Positions 1 through 5,654 of a stretch of DNA of 5,654 nucleotides are shown here, piece by piece. Numbering within the stretch: position 1 is the stretch's first letter; each line of letters begins with the position of its first letter. The stretch lies in assembly GCA_002701745.1 (NCBI GenBank), contig NZWZ01000002.1:5093-10746 (forward strand), in the 5' to 3' direction. The position numbers and the translations under genes are program-made. The notes below the pieces were generated by a model. That model searched no databases. It was given only the letters and a program-made list of their open reading frames with translations, and had not been told where the DNA came from. This stretch comes from Flammeovirgaceae bacterium (lineage in GTDB: Bacteria > Bacteroidota > Bacteroidia > Cytophagales > MED-G16).

Positions 1-37
1 CAATCCATCCGTATACAAATATTTCATAATTACTCAT
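1..37 (-). CDS. Start of a further operon gene, truncated by the left edge; identity not determined
   Basis: Two stop-free minus-strand starts run off the left edge just after the SDR gene. The ATG at 37 overlaps the SDR stop by 8 bases and reads MSNYEIFVYGWI. The ATG at 27 lies 2 bases past the SDR stop and reads MKYLYTDGL. The other junctions of this operon are equally tight (7-base overlap, 2-base gap), so a continuing gene is likely. Twelve or nine residues cannot identify a protein. The first reading resembles, from memory only, the N-terminus of bacterial membrane proteins of the 3-oxo-5-alpha-steroid 4-dehydrogenase type. The second faintly recalls the YTDG strand of RNase H. Neither should be used as an annotation. 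No Shine-Dalgarno site decides between the two starts. Confidence 0.35.
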   Translation of the reverse strand, partial: MSNYEIFVYGWI

Positions 38-1013
38 AGATAGTATCTTTAATTGTTTTCTCTAGCGGACTTATTTTCAGTCCTAAGTCTTTCTTTGCTT
101 TAGAGTTGTCAATATGCTTGGGGAAGTTAATAATATTTTCGATAGCTTCTTTAGTCATATTCTCAAGTCCAGGGAAAAACTTGCCATTGATCTCTGCTGC
201 CCTCTTGAGAAGTCCAATAGGAAAGAGAGATAGGAGAGGAAGACTTAGTTCTACCATGAGTCTCGGGAGGAAGAATATTCTTGACTTTTTATCCTGGTAC
301 TTTGTAATCACTTCATATATTTCTTTAAAAGATCTGAATTTTCCAGATATAAGGTAGGACTCCCCATCTTTTCCATTGCTAATTGAGCTATATATAGCCT
401 TGGAAAGGTCTTCAACATCAATAACATCTAGTCCGCCGTCAACTAGGAAAGGAAGCTTTCCAGAGTGGACACCCTTAATTATTTTACCAAGCCTTGAAGG
501 CTTAAAATCATTTTTACCAAGAACAGATGTAGGATTAATAGACACTGTTTCAATTTCTTCAGTTGAAGTTACTAGTTCCTGGGCAAGTGCCTTGGTCATA
601 TCATAAGCATTTCCTTTTCTTACCAGCTCTCGATTCTCATCAAAATTTTGATCTATAGGTTTTTTATCGTAAGCATTTACAGTACTTATAAATATAAATT
701 TTTTTACCTTCTTCTTAATTGATGCATCTAGAAGGTTTTTTGTTCCAACGAAGTTAACTTCATACACTTGGTCATAGGCATCGAAACCTATTGATATCAT
801 TGCCGCAGAATGAATGATGACATCACATTTATCACAAAACTTTTCGAGTGTATCTATGTCGCTGAGGTCTCCATAAAATTTATTACAGGAAAGCCCATCT
901 AAGTAACTGACATCTTCTCTAATTAAGATATTTAACTCGTCTCCATTACTAAGAATTTCTTTACATAAATTTATCCCAACCATCCCAGACGCACCTGTAA
1001 CTCCAATTCTCAT
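30..1013 (-). CDS. NAD(P)-dependent epimerase/dehydratase family protein (extended SDR)
   Basis: This is a cytosolic Rossmann-fold oxidoreductase of the extended short-chain dehydrogenase/reductase superfamily, in the epimerase / dihydroflavonol reductase / 3-beta-HSD-like branch. The N-terminal TGASGMVG (residues 6-13) is the GxxGxxG dinucleotide-binding turn. GDLSD (48-52) matches the adenine-side acidic motif and HSAA (68-71) the usual 'HxAA' strand end. Ser110 in FISTVNAYD and the YxxxK pair Tyr137/Lys141 form the expected catalytic set. NPTSVLG (160-166) and DVIDVEDLSKAI (196-207) are the family's substrate-domain landmarks. At 327 aa it is full length. The C-terminal part (about 250-290) is hydrophobic then basic, as in many reductases of this branch. 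There is no signal peptide. Its start is 2 bases after the YceI stop, so it is probably translated from the same mRNA. The substrate cannot be read from sequence: sugar nucleotide, aldehyde/ketone or sterol-like compounds are all possible. Confidence 0.9.
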   Translation of the reverse strand: MRIGVTGASGMVGINLCKEILSNGDELNILIREDVSYLDGLSCNKFYGDLSDIDTLEKFCDKCDVIIHSAAMISIGFDAYDQVYEVNFVGTKNLLDASIKKKVKKFIFISTVNAYDKKPIDQNFDENRELVRKGNAYDMTKALAQELVTSTEEIETVSINPTSVLGKNDFKPSRLGKIIKGVHSGKLPFLVDGGLDVIDVEDLSKAIYSSISNGKDGESYLISGKFRSFKEIYEVITKYQDKKSRIFFLPRLMVELSLPLLSLFPIGLLKRAAEINGKFFPGLENMTKEAIENIINFPKHIDNSKAKKDLGLKISPLEKTIKDTIYE

Positions 1014-1015
1014 TG

Positions 1016-1516
1016 CTATTGAAATTTTATAAATATTGAGCTTACCTTAACCTCAATTTCTTCTGCTATATTCTGAAATAATAGTCTTGGAATTTTAATT
1101 TTATGATCTTTCAGAGCAATCTTAAACTCAGTGTTAATCTTAATTTTATCTCCTTCTTCAGTTATTACTGCTGGTATTTGAATTTCTTTAGTGACACCGT
1201 GAAGAGTAATTTCTCCAGAGGCTATATCTTCATCGATAGTACCTTTAAATATGCACTCAGGATATTTATCTGTCTCAAGGTAACTATCATTAAAATGTTT
1301 TTGCATGAGTTTATTAGGAAACTCAAATGCAGAAACAGGTATTTTAATAATAAACTCTCCAGACTCCACATCTATCGCACCAACTGACTCTGTATTTACC
1401 GCTTGTATGTCTTCAAGGAGAGCATATGAATAAAATTCAATTGTAGAGTTTTCAATAACGTATCTTGTCTCCTGCTTGATTGCAAAGAGTGAAAATATAA
1501 AGTATATTATTACCAT
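1016..1516 (-). CDS. YceI-like domain protein, probably exported
   Basis: This is a single-domain YceI-like protein, a lipocalin-like beta-barrel that in characterised relatives binds isoprenoid or other amphiphilic ligands in the periplasm. The hydrophobic leader VIIYFIFSLFA (residues 2-12) is followed by the first barrel strand, TRYVIENSTIEFYS. Family landmarks are KLMQKHFNDSYLETDKYP (69-86), the LHGVTKEI turn (105-112) and the closing segment DHKIKIPRLLFQNIAEEI (137-154), which is the form usual in Bacteroidota. At 166 aa the length is close to that of a single YceI domain plus leader. The leader has no Lys or Arg before its hydrophobic core, which is unusual for a Sec signal, but no other in-frame Met gives a full domain. 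The ATG lies inside the last codons of the DUF5777 gene (7-base overlap), which suggests translational coupling. The ligand is unknown. Confidence 0.88.
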   Translation of the reverse strand: MVIIYFIFSLFAIKQETRYVIENSTIEFYSYALLEDIQAVNTESVGAIDVESGEFIIKIPVSAFEFPNKLMQKHFNDSYLETDKYPECIFKGTIDEDIASGEITLHGVTKEIQIPAVITEEGDKIKINTEFKIALKDHKIKIPRLLFQNIAEEIEVKVSSIFIKFQ

Positions 1517-2397
1517 TCCTTAGATTTTTTTCCGCCAGAAAATTCTCTAAGTATATTAAATCCAAATGATATCTCACCTTCTCCCCAACTCTTATCAGTC
1601 TGAAAGATAAACCCTTTCTCGTGGAGAGGAGAAGAATTAGTGAAGTGGAACTGGAAGATATGACCACCAGCTTCAATATCTATACCAAGGCTTAGAGAGT
1701 TATAATTATCTTCAAATACAGTTTTATATGCAAGTGTTCCATCATCTTTGTGTGCAAGTCGATTATAATATTCTATACTCAGTGCAATTCTAGGTGCTAC
1801 TAGATATCGACCACTTACACCAATACTTGAAAATACATTTTTATCGTAGTTATAAAACTCATGAAAAATTATGGATGGAGATAACTGTAAGGATAGCTTT
1901 CCAATTTTTTTAGCTATTAGTAACTGATTCACTTGGCTAAATCTCTCCATAAAAGGAATTTCTTTACCGTACCTTAAAGTTTCAACTGATGCAGCTAGTA
2001 AATACTGAAGAGAGAGTGGAGTAGAGTTATTAGTAGTTTGTTTTAGAAATGAAAACTTTGAAAAAATATCATATGTTTTATTAAAAGAGCTCCTACCAAA
2101 ACCTATCATGACATTGTCACTTAGTCCGTAATCAAACCCTAACCTTATCTGAGCATTGTCGAGCCCAAATATATCGTAGAAACCTTCTTCTATAGTTCCA
2201 AATCTATGTGATATCCTAAACTCACCTACTCCTTTAGGTAGCATCTCAACAGAGTGACCATTAACTATTCTAGTAGAGCTGAAAGTAGAAGAAATTGGTC
2301 TAGATTTCTCTGATGAAGAACCTACAATATCTTCGAGAGAACCTTGAGAGATTGCAGTCCTTGATATCAAGAAAAAAGCTAATATAAATAACCTCAT
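1510..2397 (-). CDS. DUF5777 family outer-membrane beta-barrel protein
   Basis: The N-terminus MRLFILAFFLISRTAISQG is a Sec signal peptide with probable cleavage near residue 18 (AIS/QG). The mature protein is built of alternating beta-strands typical of an outer-membrane barrel and ends on an aromatic strand, GEISFGFNILREF (273-285), followed by a short charged tail. The family signature is at the start of the barrel: STRIVNGHSVE (41-51), then FRISHRFG (60-67), GLDNAQIRLGFDYGLSDN (78-95), the glycine-rich turn IGFGRSS (98-104), KTYD (107-110) and, near the end, QTDKSWGEGEI (266-276). I recognise this as DUF5777, known almost only in Bacteroidota and without assigned function, and often next to YceI or cytochrome c genes. 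It is the first gene of its minus-strand operon. It starts 41 bases from the divergent osmC start, and its last codons contain the YceI start. The start is supported by the signal peptide beginning directly at Met1. The family call rests on motif recall rather than a profile search. Confidence 0.85.
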   Translation of the reverse strand: MRLFILAFFLISRTAISQGSLEDIVGSSSEKSRPISSTFSSTRIVNGHSVEMLPKGVGEFRISHRFGTIEEGFYDIFGLDNAQIRLGFDYGLSDNVMIGFGRSSFNKTYDIFSKFSFLKQTTNNSTPLSLQYLLAASVETLRYGKEIPFMERFSQVNQLLIAKKIGKLSLQLSPSIIFHEFYNYDKNVFSSIGVSGRYLVAPRIALSIEYYNRLAHKDDGTLAYKTVFEDNYNSLSLGIDIEAGGHIFQFHFTNSSPLHEKGFIFQTDKSWGEGEISFGFNILREFSGGKKSKEW

Positions 2398-2438
2398 ATG
2401 TATATATTTACAAACAATTTAGTTAAATATACAGTTAT
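2398..2438. promoter_or_regulatory. Divergent intergenic promoter region between the DUF5777 operon and osmC
   Basis: This 41-base, very AT-rich spacer must hold the start signals of both divergent genes. TATATTTA on the plus strand (2403-2410) and its exact inverse TAAATATA (2424-2431) are 13 bases apart. Each resembles the Bacteroidota -7 element TAnnTTTG with a single mismatch at the last base. The plus-strand box would place transcription about 20 bases before osmC, and the minus-strand box about 20 bases before the DUF5777 gene. No clear -33 TTG/TTTG element is seen on either side. The arms could instead be an operator for a dimeric regulator. Neither start codon has a convincing Shine-Dalgarno site, as is usual in this phylum. 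Confidence 0.45.
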
Positions 2439-2852
2439 ATGGAAGTAAAGGTTTCTATGTCTTATCTTGATGATGAGAAGTACAGCGTAAAAAATGTTTC
2501 TGGAAATGAGTTAGTGGTTGACATGTACGCTCGTGATAAGAAAGAAAATCTATCTCCGATGGAGCTTCTTCTTTCGGCAGTCACTACTTGTGCAGCAGTA
2601 GAAGTTGTGTCAATGATTAAGAAGAGGAGAAGAGACTTTAAAGATATCAAGGCTGAGACTTCAGGAGTAAGAGCCGATACACATCCGATGTACTATAAAG
2701 AAATTAATGTTAAGTATATAATTTATTCAAATGATTTAAAGGACAATGAGGCAGATAGATTTATCAGTCTAGCCTTAACTAAGTATTGTTCTGTAGGTTC
2801 TTCAATTAGAAAAGATACTGAGGTCAAGCATTCTTTTGAGATAGTCAGATAG
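2439..2852 (+). CDS. OsmC family protein (YhfA-like thiol peroxidase fold)
   Basis: This is a cytosolic OsmC/Ohr-superfamily protein. Members are homodimeric and typically reduce hydroperoxides through a pair of cysteines. The core helix NLSPMELLLSAVTTCAAVEVV (residues 37-57) carries the first conserved Cys (Cys51) and the preceding Pro-Met-Glu-Leu-Leu-Leu motif. The second Cys (Cys117) sits in LTKYCSVGSSI (113-123), also canonical. Between them are KKRRRDF, the start of the basic strand that follows the helix, and the strand YKEINVKYIIYS. The length of 137 aa is normal. The spacing and short form suit the YhfA-like branch better than classical OsmC or Ohr, so peroxidase substrate range cannot be assumed. 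The first ATG is preferred because MEVKVSMSYL forms the family's first beta-strand. An alternative ATG at 2457 is preceded by AAAGG but would remove that strand. It is the only plus-strand gene here, and its stop overlaps the 3' end of valS by 8 bases. Confidence 0.9.
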   Translation: MEVKVSMSYLDDEKYSVKNVSGNELVVDMYARDKKENLSPMELLLSAVTTCAAVEVVSMIKKRRRDFKDIKAETSGVRADTHPMYYKEINVKYIIYSNDLKDNEADRFISLALTKYCSVGSSIRKDTEVKHSFEIVR

Positions 2853-5424
2853 ACTTTTTAAGATTTTCTAGCTTAATAAGCGCATCATCTCTCTTCTTTT
2901 TCTCGATTTCTACAACATTTTGAGGGGCGTTATCTACAAAGCTTTTATTAGAAAGCTTCTTATCTACAGACTTTAGAAATCCTTCTAGATACTCAATTTG
3001 TTTTAGTGTGTCTTCCATAGAGTCTTCAGATTTTTCTATAGCTAGACATAAAGTATCCTTGCCGGAGATGAGGGTAGGGTAATTACTTGGTATTTCATTA
3101 ACTTCTTGAAGATCTTTTGTCTTTGATAGCTTCTCAATTAATTCTCTATACTTAATAAAATCAAAATCTGATTTTTTATTAACCATTACCTCAACTACAT
3201 CAATTTGTTTTATTTTATTATCAGACTTTAATTTCCTTAGCCCTGTCACCATCTCAAATACTTTCTTAAAATCATTGTTTAGAACTTCATCAAAATTTTC
3301 AGGAAGTGGGTACTCAGAAATCATGATGTAATCTCTTTCTTTATCTATCTGATTCCAGAGCTCCTCAGTAATAAACGGCATGAAAGGGTGTAGAGTCTTT
3401 AATATTTTATCTAGTACAGCTAATGTACCTTTGTGAGTCTTATCTGATATAGAGTTATCCTTAATAATTTCTAGGTACCAGCTACAAAAATCATCCCATA
3501 TGAATGTATATAAAGATAAAAGTGCATCTGAAATTCTATACTTTGAGAAGTGATCATCAACCTCCTTTAAAACTTCATTAAATCGTGAATTAATCCAGTC
3601 TATAGCAAGGGATTGGTCCTTTCCTTTGTCTGATATCTCAAGGGTTTGTATAAGTCTAAACGCATTCCATAGCTTATTAGAGAAGTTTCTTCCCTGCTCA
3701 CACAGTTTCTCATCGAATAGGAGGTCATTTCCTGCTGGCGCGCTAAAGAGCATACCAGCTCTCACTCCATCAGCCCCATATTTTTTCATTAGCTCTATTG
3801 GGTCTGGAGAATTTCCTAGAGACTTTGACATCTTCCTTCTCTGCTTATCTCTTACTATACCAGTGAAGTATACATTCTTAAATGGCATCTCATCTCTATA
3901 CTCATATCCTGCTACAATCATCCTAGCAACCCAGAAGAAAATAATTTCTGGGGCAGTAACTAGATCTGATGTAGGGTAGTAGTAATTGATTTCTTCATTA
4001 TCTGGGTCATTGATACCATCAAATACAGTAATTGGCCATAGCCAACTTGAGAACCAAGTATCTAGTACATCCTCATCCTGAGTAAGATTATCTATTGTTA
4101 TATTTTTATCAATCTCTAGAGCTTTTTTTAGTGCTTCCTCTTTTGTCTCTGCCACTACAAATTCTCCAGATGGAAGGTAATATGCTGGAATCTGATGTCC
4201 CCACCACAACTGTCTTGATATACACCAGTCATTAATATTTTCCATCCAAGCCCTATACATATTTTTTAGTTTGGAAGGGTGGAATTTGATGTTATCATTC
4301 ATAACATTATCGAGAGCTGGGACCTTTACATCTTTCATACTCAAGAACCACTGCGTTGATATCTTAGGTTCTACAACTGCGTCTGTCCTCTCAGAGAATC
4401 CAACATTATTTCTGTAGTTTTCGACCTTCTCTAGCTGACCAATCTTATCAAGATCCTTAGAAATTTGTTTCCTTACCGTGAACCTATCCTCGCCAACATA
4501 AAGCTTTCCATTCTCATTAACTTTTCCCTCATCATCAAAGATGTCTATAGACTGTAGTTTATGTTTCTCTCCAAGTTTATAATCATTCTCATCATGTGAT
4601 GGCGTCACTTTAAGACAGCCTGTTCCAAACTCCATATCTACATAATCATCTAAGATGATTGGAACCTCTCTATCAACTAGTGGTACAATCGCCTTCTTAC
4701 CGTGTAGGTGTTTAAACCTCTCATCATTTGGGTTAATACAGACAGCAGTATCTCCAAGAAGTGTTTCTGGTCTAGTTGTAGCAATAGTTAGCGTATCATC
4801 AGATCCTGACACTTTATACTTGATGTAAAAAAGCTGTGAGTCAACTTCTTTATAAATTACCTCATCATCAGCAAGTGCTGTTTTGCCTTCCGGATCCCAG
4901 TTCACCATTCTAATACCTCTGTATATATGACCTTTCTCGTAGAGGTCAATAAATACCTTTATTACAGACTGTGATAGATATTCATCCATCGTAAACTTTG
5001 TTCTGGACCAGTCGCATGATGCTCCAAGTTTTTTGAGTTGTTCAAGAATTATCCCTCCGTATTTTTCTTTCCATTCCCAAGCGTGCTCTAGGAATTTTTC
5101 TCTAGTAAGCGATGACTTCTCAATACCTTTTTCCTTGAGCATGGCCACTACTTTTGCCTCGGTTGCTATAGAAGCGTGGTCAGTTCCAGGAACCCAGCAT
5201 GCTTCTTTTCCTTGCATCCTTGCTCTTCTTGTGAGTATATCTTGAATAGAGTTATTGAGCATGTGTCCCATGTGAAGTACTCCAGTTACATTTGGAGGGG
5301 GTATTACAATAGTAAAGGGCTCTTTATCTTTATTAGGCGATGAAGAAAAACACTCGTCCTCGAGCCATTTTTCGTACCACTTATCTTCTATTGATTGGGG
5401 ATTATATTTTGAATCCAGAGACAT
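2845..5424 (-). CDS. valS: Valine--tRNA ligase
   Basis: This class Ia aminoacyl-tRNA synthetase charges tRNA-Val with valine in the cytosol and hydrolyses mischarged Thr-tRNA-Val. The HIGH motif is HMGH (residues 51-54) after IPPPNVTGVL. The editing (CP1) domain shows TTRPETLLGDTAV (216-228) and GTGCLKVTPSHDENDY (267-282) with its conserved Asp/His cluster. The catalytic core resumes with DWCISRQLWWGHQIPAY (399-415), then DVLDTWFSSWLWPI (452-465), and the signature lysine loop KMSKS (531-535). The residue two before KMSKS is Arg529 where many relatives have Gly. The anticodon-binding helical domain covers about 600-740. The last 60 residues (about 800-859), with FVDNAPQNVVEIEKKK, form the ValRS tRNA-binding coiled coil. 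At 859 aa it is full length for the bacterial type. Its start lies 17 bases after the aminotransferase stop, so it is probably in that operon. No T-box or other leader is visible in that gap. Confidence 0.98.
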   Translation of the reverse strand: MSLDSKYNPQSIEDKWYEKWLEDECFSSSPNKDKEPFTIVIPPPNVTGVLHMGHMLNNSIQDILTRRARMQGKEACWVPGTDHASIATEAKVVAMLKEKGIEKSSLTREKFLEHAWEWKEKYGGIILEQLKKLGASCDWSRTKFTMDEYLSQSVIKVFIDLYEKGHIYRGIRMVNWDPEGKTALADDEVIYKEVDSQLFYIKYKVSGSDDTLTIATTRPETLLGDTAVCINPNDERFKHLHGKKAIVPLVDREVPIILDDYVDMEFGTGCLKVTPSHDENDYKLGEKHKLQSIDIFDDEGKVNENGKLYVGEDRFTVRKQISKDLDKIGQLEKVENYRNNVGFSERTDAVVEPKISTQWFLSMKDVKVPALDNVMNDNIKFHPSKLKNMYRAWMENINDWCISRQLWWGHQIPAYYLPSGEFVVAETKEEALKKALEIDKNITIDNLTQDEDVLDTWFSSWLWPITVFDGINDPDNEEINYYYPTSDLVTAPEIIFFWVARMIVAGYEYRDEMPFKNVYFTGIVRDKQRRKMSKSLGNSPDPIELMKKYGADGVRAGMLFSAPAGNDLLFDEKLCEQGRNFSNKLWNAFRLIQTLEISDKGKDQSLAIDWINSRFNEVLKEVDDHFSKYRISDALLSLYTFIWDDFCSWYLEIIKDNSISDKTHKGTLAVLDKILKTLHPFMPFITEELWNQIDKERDYIMISEYPLPENFDEVLNNDFKKVFEMVTGLRKLKSDNKIKQIDVVEVMVNKKSDFDFIKYRELIEKLSKTKDLQEVNEIPSNYPTLISGKDTLCLAIEKSEDSMEDTLKQIEYLEGFLKSVDKKLSNKSFVDNAPQNVVEIEKKKRDDALIKLENLKKSI

Positions 5425-5441
5425 TTGTAAAATTAATAAGT

Positions 5442-5654
5442 CTAAGCAGCTATTCTTAGCATTGCCTCAATAAATTTATCGATATCTTCAACAGTTGAGT
5501 AGAGATTAGGTGAAACTCTTACCCCACGTATCCCTCTGTCATCATCAATTGGTACAGTGAAGATGTTATAATCATCGAAGAGTTTATCTGCAAGCTCAGA
5601 AGGGTGGAGGTTTTTAACTCCGACATTAGCTATTCCATATGACTGTCCTTCTCC
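5442..5654 (-). CDS. Aminotransferase class V family protein, C-terminal part only
   Basis: The last 70 codons of a minus-strand gene enter from the right edge and end at a TAG. The readable piece begins GEGQSYGIANVGVKNLHP and continues with a strand-helix pattern ending in RGIRGVRVSPNLYSTVEDID (residues 40-59 of the fragment) and a final helix FIEAMLRIAA. The 'G(V/I)R(V/I)SP..Y.t.eDid' block is the hallmark of the small domain of PLP-dependent class V enzymes (isopenicillin-N epimerase / cysteine desulfurase-like), where the Arg contacts the substrate carboxylate. The PLP-lysine and cofactor site lie outside the window, so desulfurase, transaminase and epimerase activities cannot be separated. 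The 'lHP.eLa..L.d.yniftvpi' segment fits the epimerase-like group best. It is only 17 bases upstream of valS and probably on the same transcript. Confidence 0.85.
   Translation of the reverse strand, partial: GEGQSYGIANVGVKNLHPSELADKLFDDYNIFTVPIDDDRGIRGVRVSPNLYSTVEDIDKFIEAMLRIAA

Noticed and set aside
106..606. Two plus-strand open frames (106-357 and 376-606) antisense to the SDR gene.
   Set aside because: They mirror conserved SDR coding sequence, show no domain motifs and have no convincing start context.
1103..1387. A plus-strand open frame antisense to the YceI gene.
   Set aside because: It is low-complexity Phe/Ser/Asn-rich shadow sequence, opposite a well-supported gene.
1452..1676. 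A 74-codon minus-strand frame bridging the DUF5777 and YceI genes.
   Set aside because: It is out of frame with both supported genes and overlaps their conserved C- and N-terminal coding parts.
2462..2650. A minus-strand frame antisense to the start of osmC.
   Set aside because: It is opposite the conserved Cys51 helix of OsmC and has no features of its own.
2843..2859. AGTC-AGATA-GACT followed by five T's at the end of osmC, resembling a rho-independent terminator.
   Set aside because: The stem is only 4 base pairs and AT-containing, too weak to call a terminator.
3626..3979. A 117-codon plus-strand open frame inside valS.
   Set aside because: It lies antisense to the conserved KMSKS region of valS, has no family resemblance, and is explained by the codon pattern of the real gene.
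5033..5245. A plus-strand frame antisense to the N-terminal part of valS.
   Set aside because: It is a shadow of the conserved catalytic domain.
5425..5441. A possible T-box or leader regulating valS.
   Set aside because: The gap to the upstream gene is 17 bases, far too short for a T-box, and this phylum generally lacks them.

Overview
The window is almost fully coding and AT-rich (roughly one third G+C by eye). It looks like part of a Bacteroidota chromosome. Three things point there: a DUF5777-type beta-barrel protein paired with a YceI protein, a valyl-tRNA synthetase with the SSWLWP form of the DTWFSS motif, and start codons mostly preceded by A/T-rich sequence rather than a Shine-Dalgarno site. 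The taxon is inferred from these features; there is no rRNA or other phylogenetic marker besides valS.

Layout from right to left. The minus strand enters at the right edge with the last 70 codons of a class V (PLP-dependent, fold type I) aminotransferase. After 17 bases comes a complete valS (859 aa). The 3' end of valS overlaps by 8 bases the 3' end of a plus-strand OsmC/YhfA-type gene (137 aa), the only plus-strand gene here. A 41-base AT-rich spacer separates osmC from a divergent minus-strand operon: a secreted DUF5777 beta-barrel protein (295 aa), a secreted YceI-like protein (166 aa, overlapping the previous gene by 7 bases), an NAD(P)-dependent epimerase/dehydratase-family SDR (327 aa, 2 bases later), and probably a fourth gene whose first codons reach the left edge.

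How the genes relate. valS is housekeeping and is probably cotranscribed with the aminotransferase upstream. The DUF5777 and YceI proteins are both predicted to be exported, and this pairing is recurrent in Bacteroidota, so they probably act together in the envelope; their substrate is unknown. The SDR is cytosolic and its link to the envelope pair is positional only. OsmC is a thiol peroxidase-type protein with both conserved cysteines. It shares a compact, nearly symmetric promoter region with the DUF5777 operon, so the two could be coordinately or antagonistically controlled.

There is no tRNA, rRNA, CRISPR array, insertion sequence or long repeat that I can see. No gap exceeds about 41 bases. 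The most interesting items are the DUF5777-YceI coupled pair, the shared divergent promoter, and the unidentified gene at the left edge.
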